Virus record (IMG/VR): IMGVR_UViG_3300020057_000005 | Location: 1 to 43,914 of that record | DNA length: 43,914 nt | From: a virus | Reading direction: 5' to 3' (one strand) | Shown here: positions 28,411 to 36,779 of the stretch, piece by piece | How positions within the stretch are numbered: position 1 is the stretch's first letter | Layout of the letters: each line of letters opens with the position of its first letter | Program-made: the position numbers and the translations under genes | Notes under the pieces: model-generated | The model's input: the letters and a program-made list of their open reading frames with translations, nothing else | What the model was told of the DNA's origin: nothing | Databases searched by the model: none

Positions 28411-30876
28411 ATGGACATACTAGCAGAAGTTCAAACGAAACTCCAGGCCGCACCTGCCCAAATTCTGTGGGACGGTAAAATTCACAGGTTTGGGCCAAAG
28501 CCCTCAGATGATAAATGTTGGTACGTCGCAAGAGAGTGGACTTTCAAGGGACAGGTCTACCGGGAGATGACCTACGGCTCCTGGGCAACAGGCGAAAAGC
28601 ACATTCATCAGTCATGGGATCGGGAGACTGCCAAGGATCGCTCTTTTAAGACCGCCTACAAGAAAAACACCGAGGACTCTAAGGCCATACTGGATCTTGA
28701 GATCCAGACCATGCAGAAGCAGTGCAGGGACAAATGGGGCCCCATCTTCGACGCCGCTATCCCGAACCAGGGGCACCCATATCTAGAATTTAAGGGCATC
28801 ACCCGTCCGTTCTGCGCTCGCGTGGATCATCATGGCGTCCTAGTCATACCTATCTATAAACAAAAGGGATTCGTCGGCGTCCAGCGCATCCTGAAAAATG
28901 ATGTCTCTAACAGGTTCGAGAAGCGATTCTCGAAGGGAGTCGAGATCAAGGGCGGATTCTGTCCACTTTCACCATTTAAAGCGTCACCCTACATCTACAT
29001 CGCGGAAGGCTTCGCCACGGCCGCGTCTATCCAGATCGCCTTCCCGGACGTCCCCGCTATTTGCGTATTCTCGGCGGGCAACATCGCACCAGCAATCGAG
29101 CAGATTCGGCACATCAACCCAGGCTGCAAAATCATCATCGCCGCTGACAAGGACCCAAACGGCGTCGGCGAGAAGCACGCTAAGCAGGCCGCAAGGGCAA
29201 ACACCTCTACTATCTACCGCATCCCAAAATTCGGCGTAGACAACCCCGCCTGGACCGACTTCAACGACCTGCACACCTTCGAGAAGATCGAAAAGGTAAA
29301 AGCGCAGCTTGCTATTGATCCAGCCGACTTTGCCGGCATCATTGCGCTCGGATTCAAAGAAGACGTTTACTACTACACTTCTACCGAAAACCCGCAAATC
29401 GTACCGATGTCAGCGGGGGCACATACCAAGTCGCACCTCCTGGACCTCGCCGCCCTACCGTACTGGTACAAGCACTACGGAATGAAGGACGACGAGGGGA
29501 ACTATGTCGGCGTTCAATGGACTCAGGCAGAATCCGAGCTAAAGGACAAGTGCCGCCAAGCCGGCTTTTTCGATCCGCAGAAAATGCGCGGCCGCGGCGT
29601 ATGGCTTGACGCTTCCCGGATCGTTGTGAATGACGGTCTGAAGCTCGTGGTGGACGGCAAAGAGGCGCAGCACTTCGTCAGCAACTATCATTACATCAGA
29701 TCCAGCACTGTGGCCTACAAGCTGACCACGCCGTTCAGCGACGACGAGATGGCAGGGTTACTTTCTGTGTTTGGATCTTTGCGCTTTAAAGGTAAGCACG
29801 ATTACGTCTATATCGCGGCCTGGGCCATTCAGTCCCAACTGTTCGGCGTCATGCCGTGGCGCTTCCACCTGTGGATGGTGGGAGACCGGGGCTCCGGGAA
29901 ATCCACAGTTCTGTCATGGCTTGGAGAGTTGGCGACTAGGGCCTCAATGAACGTCAATTCAAGCGCAGCGGGGATACGACAGGACATCCAGAACGACACA
30001 ACCCCGGTCATCTATGACGAGGCCGAACCGGACAACACGCATCTCCGGGACATCCTGGACATTGCTCGGCAGTCATCCAGCAACACCGGACTAGAGACTC
30101 GCAGGGGCACCGCAACCGGGAAAAGTATCACTTACAACACCCAGGCGCTTTTCTGTTTTGGATCCATTCAGAAGACAATCGATAAGAGCGCCGACGCTTC
30201 GCGCTTCTTCATTGTTGAGCTGTCCAATAAGAAGGGGCAGGACCCAGACGAATTTAAGGAAATGGCCGCAAGGATTAACTATTTTTCAGAGAACCGCACC
30301 CGGATATTTAGCCGTGCGGTACTGTCTGCCAAAAGCGTTTTGTTGAGCTACCAGGTCGCCCAGGTGGCGCTGCGGGGGATGGATCTCGATGCACGCATGA
30401 CCGACCAACTGGCCGCCATGCTGGCCTGTTTTTGGGTCTATTTCAGCACTGAGCCAATAACCGGCGATCAGGTCACATATTTCATCAGAGAGCTGGAACT
30501 CGGGAAGTCCGAATACACTGCGCAAAACGAGCGCACGGACACCGATGATTGCTATGCGGCATTAATGTCCATGCCCCTGGACAACATGAATAACGGCGTG
30601 GGGCATGCCATTCACATGATTCATTTCACCATCAGCGCAGTGGGCGCTGAGGAGTGGGAAAAGGCCCTAGGCTTTCACGGAATGTCGTACAACAAGAAAG
30701 AAAAGGAGCTTTTCATCGCGTCAGAGTCACCGCATATCAAGAAAAAATTACCTGCCTTCCGGGACTATGCGTCAGTCTTCAGACGCGACCAGTCAAGGTT
30801 TAGGCGCCCTGAGCAAAAGTTGATTACTTCATACGGACATCGTTGTCGCGGCGTGGTAATTTCCGTCGAAATCTAA
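28411..30876 (+). CDS. Toprim primase-helicase
   Basis: An 821-residue replication protein. ATG 28411 is chosen because AAGGA at 28398-28402 is well spaced; TTG 28390 is less likely. A Toprim primase domain is seen with 'YIAEGFATAAS' (residues about 195-205) and 'IIIAADKDPNG' (about 240-250). A helicase-type ATPase follows: Walker A 'GDRGSGKST' (about 490-498), Walker B 'TPVIYDEAEP' (about 530-539) and a sensor-like 'ALFCFGSI'. A charged C-terminus ends the protein. No zinc finger is seen. With no polymerase encoded, the host polymerase is presumably used. Confidence 0.82.
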   Translation: MDILAEVQTKLQAAPAQILWDGKIHRFGPKPSDDKCWYVAREWTFKGQVYREMTYGSWATGEKHIHQSWDRETAKDRSFKTAYKKNTEDSKAILDLEIQTMQKQCRDKWGPIFDAAIPNQGHPYLEFKGITRPFCARVDHHGVLVIPIYKQKGFVGVQRILKNDVSNRFEKRFSKGVEIKGGFCPLSPFKASPYIYIAEGFATAASIQIAFPDVPAICVFSAGNIAPAIEQIRHINPGCKIIIAADKDPNGVGEKHAKQAARANTSTIYRIPKFGVDNPAWTDFNDLHTFEKIEKVKAQLAIDPADFAGIIALGFKEDVYYYTSTENPQIVPMSAGAHTKSHLLDLAALPYWYKHYGMKDDEGNYVGVQWTQAESELKDKCRQAGFFDPQKMRGRGVWLDASRIVVNDGLKLVVDGKEAQHFVSNYHYIRSSTVAYKLTTPFSDDEMAGLLSVFGSLRFKGKHDYVYIAAWAIQSQLFGVMPWRFHLWMVGDRGSGKSTVLSWLGELATRASMNVNSSAAGIRQDIQNDTTPVIYDEAEPDNTHLRDILDIARQSSSNTGLETRRGTATGKSITYNTQALFCFGSIQKTIDKSADASRFFIVELSNKKGQDPDEFKEMAARINYFSENRTRIFSRAVLSAKSVLLSYQVAQVALRGMDLDARMTDQLAAMLACFWVYFSTEPITGDQVTYFIRELELGKSEYTAQNERTDTDDCYAALMSMPLDNMNNGVGHAIHMIHFTISAVGAEEWEKALGFHGMSYNKKEKELFIASESPHIKKKLPAFRDYASVFRRDQSRFRRPEQKLITSYGHRCRGVVISVEI

Positions 30877-30915
30877 GACGCACCGAGTCCTGCACAACAG
30901 CGGCTGCACCAAGTG

Positions 30916-30943
30916 AACCCCCTGAAATGGGGGTTTTCTTTTT
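30916..30943 (+). terminator. Intrinsic terminator ending the early operon
   Basis: AACCCCC, loop TGAAAT, GGGGGTT then TTCTTTTTT. A textbook Rho-independent terminator after the primase-helicase gene. Confidence 0.9.
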
Positions 30944-31330
30944 TAAATCAACGACTTATCTACTCATGCACAGATGCACGGCCAAAACGGGGGAGATATA
31001 TATATAGGGGGTAGTGTATATATATGTAGATGCGTATATCTATATACACTGATTCGCGTAATGTATATTGTCACAGAGGTGTGCAACTGTGCATATATAT
31101 ATAAAAATAAGTATAAGTATTTATTATTATTATTATTACAGTCTACTCACTTGGGTGCTCACGCGCTGCGTTGTGCTCACCTGTTTGGTGTGCATCGGGT
31201 TTCCAGTGACTTATGGAGTTTTCGGCTTGACGCGCTGATCTTTACCACTCCGACTTGACTTGCATTTGTTGCAATCTAAAAAATCGGGCTACAATTTCAC
31301 CGATACGATAAACGATGCGATAATCAATCT
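30944..31330. other. AT-rich non-coding region, candidate origin or packaging site
   Basis: About 390 bases with no convincing gene. Contents: TA-rich runs; a perfect 10-bp inverted repeat AGTGTATATA / TATATACACT (31013-31022 and 31041-31050); a TTA/ATT microsatellite (about 31120-31137); a weak promoter-like TACAAT (31290-31295); and CGATA-like repeats (31301-31322) just before the small terminase. Base composition differs sharply from the rest of the genome. This is what an origin with unwinding element, or a pac/cos neighbourhood, looks like, but neither is proved. Confidence 0.5.
31301..31322 (+). repeat. CGATA repeats upstream of small terminase
   Basis: CGATA at 31301, 31306 and 31318 with a CGATG variant at 31313. 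Short iterated sites next to a small terminase gene are candidate terminase or regulator binding sites. Confidence 0.45.
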
Positions 31331-31879
31331 ATGACACAAGCCAGTAAACATTGGGCCGGACTCTCGCAACTCCAGAAGAAATTCACGGAGCTTTATGCTG
31401 CGTCGGGTAACGGCGCCGATAGCTACATGAAAGCGGGCTACAGCGTCAAGAATCCAGACATCGCGAAATCCGCAGGCTCACGTCTGTTGACCAATGTAAA
31501 CGTGAAGCGTTATCTCGCGCATTTGCAGGGCAAGGCCGCAAAACGCGCAGAGGTCACAGTCGAGGACATCGCCGCTAAGGCCGCTGAGCTGGCATTTGGG
31601 CCTGGTCTGGAGGCAATCGTAGAGCGAAGTGAGGGCGGGAACCTCAAAATCAAAGAACGGGCCGATTTAAGCCTCCTGGACAGCCTGTCATTCAGCGAGT
31701 CAGACGGTGAGAAGGGACGCTCTACAGGATTTTCATTCAAACGCGAATCTAGGGCCAAGGCGCTAGACGTGCTCGCAAAACTAACGGGGGGCTATGAACG
31801 CAAGCGAAGCACTGAGGGCGACAGTGAGAAACTTGACCCGCAGCGAATTCTTGACGCACTTGGACGCCTGCGCAAATGA
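31331..31879 (+). CDS. terS: Terminase small subunit
   Basis: A 182-residue small terminase of the Terminase_2/P27-like type that recognises phage DNA for packaging. N-terminal 'LSQLQKKFTELYAASGNG' and 'AGSRLLTNVNVKRYL' (residues about 10-60) form the HTH DNA-binding part. The middle and C-terminus contain helices for oligomerisation. It is the first gene of the late operon and overlaps the large subunit gene by 86 bases. Confidence 0.82.
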   Translation: MTQASKHWAGLSQLQKKFTELYAASGNGADSYMKAGYSVKNPDIAKSAGSRLLTNVNVKRYLAHLQGKAAKRAEVTVEDIAAKAAELAFGPGLEAIVERSEGGNLKIKERADLSLLDSLSFSESDGEKGRSTGFSFKRESRAKALDVLAKLTGGYERKRSTEGDSEKLDPQRILDALGRLRK

Positions 31880-33452
31880 CAACGCGTTTGGTGACATTAA
31901 GGCCCTTGTTATTACGCGTGGTGCTGAGGACGTTGAGTTTTTCTCTGAATATTTTTTTCCACACTATCAAAAGCATCCTATCAATCAGTTTCACAGAGAT
32001 GCGTTTTCAAAGTACCGCTTTGGCGAGAGACGTGTGCGTCGAGCTGACGCCGCTCCTCGCGGATCGGCAAAGTCAACGCTTAAGGTTTTATTTAAACCAG
32101 TCCACGATCTTGTCTATGAGCTGGAAAGATTCATTCTCGTCTGCTCTAACACCGAATCTCAGGCGGAAGGTCGGCTCAAGGACATTCAAACCGAGCTTCT
32201 TACAAATGTTGATCTTATTAATTTTTTCGGTCCCTTCTTTCACTCTCGAAAGGTGGCTTCGACTGACTTTGTTGCTCATTGCGGACGTCATTCGTGCCGT
32301 TTCCTGGCGGCTGGCGCGGCGACGGAAGTCAGGGGCGTCAGGCATGGTGCTGATCGACCCTCCAAAATCATTCTTGATGATATCGAGCACTCGGAAAAAG
32401 TAGAGAACGAGGCCCTGCGGGACAAGCTCATGGTCTGGAAGAGGGACGTCATCGACAAGATCGGCGACGAGGAGACCAACATCGAAGTGGTGGGCACTAT
32501 CTTGCACCAGGAATCACTACTCAAGCAGCTCACTAAAAACCCGGTTTATGACGGCAAAATCTATCAATCGGTAATCTCCTGGCCGGAAAACAAGCCCCTC
32601 TGGGATCAATGGCAGGCCATTTTTGTGAACCTGGACAATGACTCTCGGATCGCGGACGCGCTCGCTTTCTACGAGATACATAAAGCAGAAATGGACCGAG
32701 GAGTGCAGGTCCTATGGCCCGAGAAAGAGCCATATTACGCGCTCGCAATCGAGATCATCGACGGTGGGATGCGCTCATTCATGAAGGAAAAGCAAAACAA
32801 CCCGATGGCCGATGGGGAGAAGTGTTTCGATCTAGAAAGTTTCTGGTGGTACACGGAAGAGGCAGGCGGGTTAAGAGTCGAGCGTACTGGGGTACTGACA
32901 CCCTGGCACTCACTCACCGGCTACATGGCAATCGACCCCTCTACAGGGCAGACAAAGGCCACAGGCTCAAAGAAAACAGACTTTGCTTCGATCATTTCCG
33001 GATTTAAGGACGGCAGAAACCGCTTATTTGTCCATGAAGATTGGACCAAGCGCGAGGCCCCGAGCAAGCAAATCAACAAGCTTCTCGACTTCTGGGAACA
33101 ATACAAACACTACAAGATTGGAGTTGAAACAAACCTGTTTCGGAACCTTCTGCTCAAGAACATCATGGACGAGATCAAGCGCCGAGAGGCCACACGAACC
33201 GAGCCGATCACGGCAAAATTCTACGATATCGACCTCATCGAGAACAAAGAGAAGCGGATCTATTCGCTCGAACCGAAAGTTTTTCACGGTCACATTTTGT
33301 TCAACAAGAAGCTAATCTCACAGGAGGCCTTGGGCCAAATGAGAGATTTTCCAAAGGGCCGGCATGACGACTTTCCCGATGCACTTGAAATGCTTTGGGG
33401 ATTAGTCAACAATAAATACACAATTGGCACGATGAACAAAGAGGCAGGCTGA
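31794..33452 (+). CDS. terL: Terminase large subunit
   Basis: A 552-residue packaging motor. The ATPase has 'APRGSAKST' (residues about 87-95) as Walker A and 'KIILDDIE' (about 191-198) as Walker B. The nuclease domain has 'YMAIDPSTG' (about 375-383) and 'GRHDDFPDALEML' (about 523-535) with acidic residues. ATG 31794 lies 86 bases inside the small subunit gene; no better ATG is available in frame. It cuts and pumps concatemeric DNA. The SPP1/Mu-like head genes downstream suggest headful packaging. Confidence 0.9.
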   Translation: MNASEALRATVRNLTRSEFLTHLDACANDNAFGDIKALVITRGAEDVEFFSEYFFPHYQKHPINQFHRDAFSKYRFGERRVRRADAAPRGSAKSTLKVLFKPVHDLVYELERFILVCSNTESQAEGRLKDIQTELLTNVDLINFFGPFFHSRKVASTDFVAHCGRHSCRFLAAGAATEVRGVRHGADRPSKIILDDIEHSEKVENEALRDKLMVWKRDVIDKIGDEETNIEVVGTILHQESLLKQLTKNPVYDGKIYQSVISWPENKPLWDQWQAIFVNLDNDSRIADALAFYEIHKAEMDRGVQVLWPEKEPYYALAIEIIDGGMRSFMKEKQNNPMADGEKCFDLESFWWYTEEAGGLRVERTGVLTPWHSLTGYMAIDPSTGQTKATGSKKTDFASIISGFKDGRNRLFVHEDWTKREAPSKQINKLLDFWEQYKHYKIGVETNLFRNLLLKNIMDEIKRREATRTEPITAKFYDIDLIENKEKRIYSLEPKVFHGHILFNKKLISQEALGQMRDFPKGRHDDFPDALEMLWGLVNNKYTIGTMNKEAG

Positions 33453-33453
33453 C

Positions 33454-33663
33454 ATGCAGCGCACTAAAAACGTCAAGCTCTGCGCGTATCTAAAACTTCG
33501 TGGCTTCGACCCTGAGACGGTCAACAAGCTCGAAAAGGGTAGGGCCGAATATGTCTACAGGCTCGAAGATGCGCAGTGGCGGCAACTTCAGGTAGACTTT
33601 AATAAATCGGAATTTCTGACCTATGCGCAGGCCCTAGAAGCAATCAAGGATTTAGCATATTAA
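33454..33663 (+). CDS. DUF5659-like small protein
   Basis: A 69-residue protein one base after the large terminase. 'LCAYLKLRGFDPETV' and 'WRQLQVDFNKSEFLTYAQ' resemble a small family sitting in phage head operons (DUF5659-like, from memory). Possibly a structural or packaging accessory. Function unknown. Confidence 0.6.
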   Translation: MQRTKNVKLCAYLKLRGFDPETVNKLEKGRAEYVYRLEDAQWRQLQVDFNKSEFLTYAQALEAIKDLAY

Positions 33664-33687
33664 TCCGCCCCTTTTTAGAGGTAATTA

Positions 33688-35178
33688 ATGAATAGTAGGG
33701 ACAGCAAAAAATACATGTCCAGCGGGCGATTGTTCAGCGGGAATTCACGCAACGGAAGACGCGCCGACGGCATAATGGGCCTGGTCCATGAGCCCTCAGG
33801 CAGAATCCGCAAGTTTCGCTCTGCAAATCTGCATAAGGTCCAAAAATACTTGGACGGTACACAGTATGACCATTTGGCGGCGTGGCGCGAATGTCAGGAC
33901 GATGAATACATTCCGGTACGCCAGCGCAAGCCGCGCGTAACATTCCCATTCGCCAAAATCTTCCAGAACCGCCTTGCCTCTAAGTTGGTGGGCGGGTATA
34001 CGTTCCCCGCATTGCGGATTGAGGACGACCCGGACACCGAGCAATTTCTTTCCGTCATTTCAAGCGCCACGTTCTTTAAGGCCAAGATGCTCACGGCCGC
34101 CAAGAACCTCATTTCCTACACGAGCGCATTTGCGCGTTTTAAGATGGTCGAGGGTTCCGTCGTCATCGAGAACTACAACCCCAACTACTGCTACCCGGAG
34201 TTCGACGCTCGCGGGGAGCTGATCAAGGTCGAAATCAAATATGTGTTTGAGTCTGACGAACTAGATAGCGGCGGCAACCCCATCATGAAGTGGTTCAAGC
34301 TCGAAGTCGGTCAGAACGCTGATGTTTTGTATGACGAACCAGAATATAAGGCGGACGCCGAGCCTGTCTTCAACGTCGTGGAAAACGCCGCTCACAACCT
34401 GGGCATGGTCCAGGGGCAATGGTTCCGCGCAGGTGAAGGCCTAAATGGCGTGGACGGCGAGGACGAGCCCATCGCGTGCCAGATCGCCGGGTTCATTGAT
34501 TCGCTAAATTACAACTTGTCACAGTCCGACTCTGCGGTGGGATATGGCATGGAGCCCCAACTAACTGTCCAGGGCATGGATGAAGACGAAATGAACACGC
34601 TCATCAAGTCTTCGTCGCGTGCGTGGTTCATGGGCAGAGAGGGCGAAGCGAAGTTTAACGAAGTCAGCGGCTCCGGTGTCACCTCCGCGAAGGAGTTCAG
34701 GGAAGACCTGATGAAAATGGCCTCTCACGCCTCCCAGATCGTCTTCCTGGACCCCGAGAAGATGGCGGCGAATGCACAGTCAGGTAAGGCCATGGAGGTC
34801 ATGCATGCCTCCCTGGTGGAAGCAGTGAACGAGCTGCGCCCGTGGATGGAGAAAGGCATTCTCAGTCTGGCCCAGAAGATCCTGGCCGTAATCGTTCATT
34901 ACCAGGCCCAAGGCTTCGAGACGGATTACGTCACGCCTGAAGGCTGGAGGCCTGCAAGCCTGGACATCAAGGCCACCTGGCCGCCGATCTTCCCGCTCAC
35001 TATTCAGGACATGCAGCAGGTCATTTCAACGGGCCTTCAAATGGCAACCGGGAACATTCTTTCACGTCTGTCTGTCGCGAAGTGGATTATGGCCCAAGGC
35101 GTGGACCTGGGCGTGGATGACCTTGAGCTAGAGCAGCAGCTAATCGACGGACAGAAGCAGTTCAATACTTTCTTTTAA
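33688..35178 (+). CDS. Portal protein
   Basis: A 496-residue portal of SPP1/phi29-like type, forming the dodecameric ring for DNA entry. It lies between terminase and head genes. The central alpha/beta region ('PRVTFPFAKIFQNRLASKL', 'IENYNPNYCYPEFDARGEL') and the long C-terminal helical region ('SGKAMEVMHASLVEAVNEL') are typical. A ribosome site (AGAGGT) precedes ATG 33688. Confidence 0.85.
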   Translation: MNSRDSKKYMSSGRLFSGNSRNGRRADGIMGLVHEPSGRIRKFRSANLHKVQKYLDGTQYDHLAAWRECQDDEYIPVRQRKPRVTFPFAKIFQNRLASKLVGGYTFPALRIEDDPDTEQFLSVISSATFFKAKMLTAAKNLISYTSAFARFKMVEGSVVIENYNPNYCYPEFDARGELIKVEIKYVFESDELDSGGNPIMKWFKLEVGQNADVLYDEPEYKADAEPVFNVVENAAHNLGMVQGQWFRAGEGLNGVDGEDEPIACQIAGFIDSLNYNLSQSDSAVGYGMEPQLTVQGMDEDEMNTLIKSSSRAWFMGREGEAKFNEVSGSGVTSAKEFREDLMKMASHASQIVFLDPEKMAANAQSGKAMEVMHASLVEAVNELRPWMEKGILSLAQKILAVIVHYQAQGFETDYVTPEGWRPASLDIKATWPPIFPLTIQDMQQVISTGLQMATGNILSRLSVAKWIMAQGVDLGVDDLELEQQLIDGQKQFNTFF

Positions 35179-35188
35179 GGGGTAAATC

Positions 35189-35590
35189 ATGAAGTTCATC
35201 AGGAAAGGCGGCAGAGTCATCCCAATCAGCGATAAGAACGAAGACCCTAAGGGCAGCAAGTACATGGAGCAAACGTCTAAGCGGGACCGTGAAATCTCCA
35301 AGACGGGGGATAAAGTTACCGGCGTGTCCGCTGTCGTTACCGCAGGCCTGGCCGTATTGGCAAAGCGTAAAAAGTCCTTTGCCCTCGGTGCTGGGGCCGT
35401 TGCCTTGGGCATGTTTGCACTGTCCAGCGCCGGACATGCCAGTGCACGTTCGTCATCTGCTGACGCCCGGAAAGGGTATGCAAAAGACCTGAAGGCGGGG
35501 AGAAAGATTAAGCGTGGGAATGGCATTGGGAACGCGTCGGAAGTCGCTTATTCCGAGGCCGTTAGACTATCAACAAGAAAAAAGAAATGA
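35189..35590 (+). CDS. FIRxxGRxIPI-tagged virion protein 1 (two membrane helices)
   Basis: A 133-residue protein starting 'MKFIRKGGRVIPISDKN'. Residues about 44-58 and 62-82 are hydrophobic Gly/Ala-rich helices, the rest basic. The tag is shared with the next two genes, whose remaining sequence differs. Position between portal and minor head protein suggests a capsid-internal or portal-associated protein, possibly ejected with DNA and membrane active. This role is inference; no family is recognised. Confidence 0.6.
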   Translation: MKFIRKGGRVIPISDKNEDPKGSKYMEQTSKRDREISKTGDKVTGVSAVVTAGLAVLAKRKKSFALGAGAVALGMFALSSAGHASARSSSADARKGYAKDLKAGRKIKRGNGIGNASEVAYSEAVRLSTRKKK

Positions 35591-36204
35591 AGTTCATACG
35601 CCGGAATGGTCGAATCATCCCGATCCGGGACAAGAACGACCGGCACGACGTTAAGGTAGTGGCGGGTGCAGCAATAGCTGCCACCGGGGCCGCCAAGACG
35701 GGCGTGCAGGCGAAGACCTTCAGCGCGCGGTTCTATAGGGCCTTGGGCCTAAAGATTGTGACGGCCACCCCAGACGGGAAAACCGCACCGCGAGCATTTG
35801 CACTGGTCCGTAGAAACGCTGTGGGCGGCGATAACGTGTCATTCGCGGCCAGCTTTTCGTTGAAGAAGCGAACAGGCATCGGCAAGAAGCTGTTCGCCGC
35901 TGTCCAGTTCGACGCCGCCCGCAGGGGCGCGGATCACATCGCAGGCATGCCCATTTCATCGCAGGGGCTAGAGTTCATGCGCAAGCAGGGCGCAGTATTC
36001 CATGCAGGCGGGCGCGTAGTAGGCGGACTCCATGCCTCCAAGGCCATGAAGAAGGACCTGGTAGTGGTGGGCTTTGCACCGATCAACGTCAAGTCCCGAT
36101 CCTACATCGGAATGGGGCTCAAGAAGGCATGGAAGCCCAACCTGGCGCTCATTGCGATAGGCGCAGGACTTGCTGGCGTCGGCCTGCTTAGGAGAAAAGA
36201 ATGA
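35587..36204 (+). CDS. FIRxxGRxIPI-tagged protein 2 with GNAT-like domain
   Basis: A 205-residue protein starting 'MKFIRRNGRIIPIRDKN' with an ATGA overlap upstream. The middle (about 50-165) looks like a GNAT acetyltransferase fold: a strand 'PRAFALVRRNAVGGDNVSF', then 'RTGIGKKLFAAVQFDAARRG' in the place of the acetyl-CoA loop, then 'GLEFMRKQGAVF'. The C-terminus ends in a hydrophobic helix 'ALIAIGAGLAGVGLL' and 'RRKE'. It could modify capsid or host proteins, or have lost activity. Confidence 0.58.
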   Translation: MKFIRRNGRIIPIRDKNDRHDVKVVAGAAIAATGAAKTGVQAKTFSARFYRALGLKIVTATPDGKTAPRAFALVRRNAVGGDNVSFAASFSLKKRTGIGKKLFAAVQFDAARRGADHIAGMPISSQGLEFMRKQGAVFHAGGRVVGGLHASKAMKKDLVVVGFAPINVKSRSYIGMGLKKAWKPNLALIAIGAGLAGVGLLRRKE

Positions 36205-36779
36205 CCACCCGAAAAGACGTCACCTTCATCAGGGTCAATGGGCGTATCATACCCATCAGGCGCAAGGACGCAGGCATTGGCGCGGCCGAGGTGGCCGCTT
36301 CTGCGGCCGTTGCGGCGGGCTCGGGACATGCCGCGGCCAAAATGCTAAGCAAGTCCCACCGCTTTTTCAGATCATCATCTCGCTATCGGGCATTCTCCAA
36401 GATCAACACCTTGCCGGTCCACGCGGCCATGCGGACCGTGGCGGCCAAGCATTTTGTGAAGGGTCTGCGGTTCGCCGCGAGATCCAAGTGGACCATCCTG
36501 GCCGGAGTAGCTGTCTCGGCGGCACTTGCTGGCGCAGCATCGGATCGCCTGGCACCCAAGGCCGACGCTCACAAAAAGGCTTTATTCAGCATTGCGGCCC
36601 CTGTGATTGCCGTTCTGGCATTCAATCGCAGGACGGCCCTGGCCCACGTCGCCCTTCGTTCCCCGCTTAAGGATTCCATCAAAAACGCATTCGCGGCGTA
36701 TGCGGCCAGAGGTCGCACCAGGACCCGTGAGGCCGTTAATTTATTCCGGAAGAACAAACAACTGAAGCTGGATCTATAA
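36201..36779 (+). CDS. FIRxxGRxIPI-tagged protein 3 (Ala-rich membrane helices)
   Basis: A 192-residue protein with the tag 'TFIRVNGRIIPIRRKDAG' at residues 8-25 and ATGA overlap upstream. Ala/Gly-rich helices follow ('AAEVAASAAVAAG', 'WTILAGVAVSAALAGAAS', 'ALFSIAAPVIAVLAF'), so two or three could cross a membrane. Basic C-terminus. It overlaps the minor head gene by one base. Family not recognised; see the finding on the shared tag. Confidence 0.58.
   Translation: MTTRKDVTFIRVNGRIIPIRRKDAGIGAAEVAASAAVAAGSGHAAAKMLSKSHRFFRSSSRYRAFSKINTLPVHAAMRTVAAKHFVKGLRFAARSKWTILAGVAVSAALAGAASDRLAPKADAHKKALFSIAAPVIAVLAFNRRTALAHVALRSPLKDSIKNAFAAYAARGRTRTREAVNLFRKNKQLKLDL

Noticed and set aside
30974-31258. 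94-codon ORF in the AT-rich region
   Set aside because: Composition follows the TA and TTA repeats ('CAYIYKNKYKYLLLLLLQ'), there is no ribosome site, and the region has the features of non-coding DNA.
31870-31885. Possible large terminase start after the small terminase stop
   Set aside because: ATG 31876 is not in the large terminase frame; ATG 31794 is the only good in-frame start.
31876-32403. 175-codon plus-strand ORF beginning right after the small terminase
   Set aside because: Out of frame with the large terminase, whose Walker motifs lie in the other frame; reads as Leu/Ser-rich nonsense.
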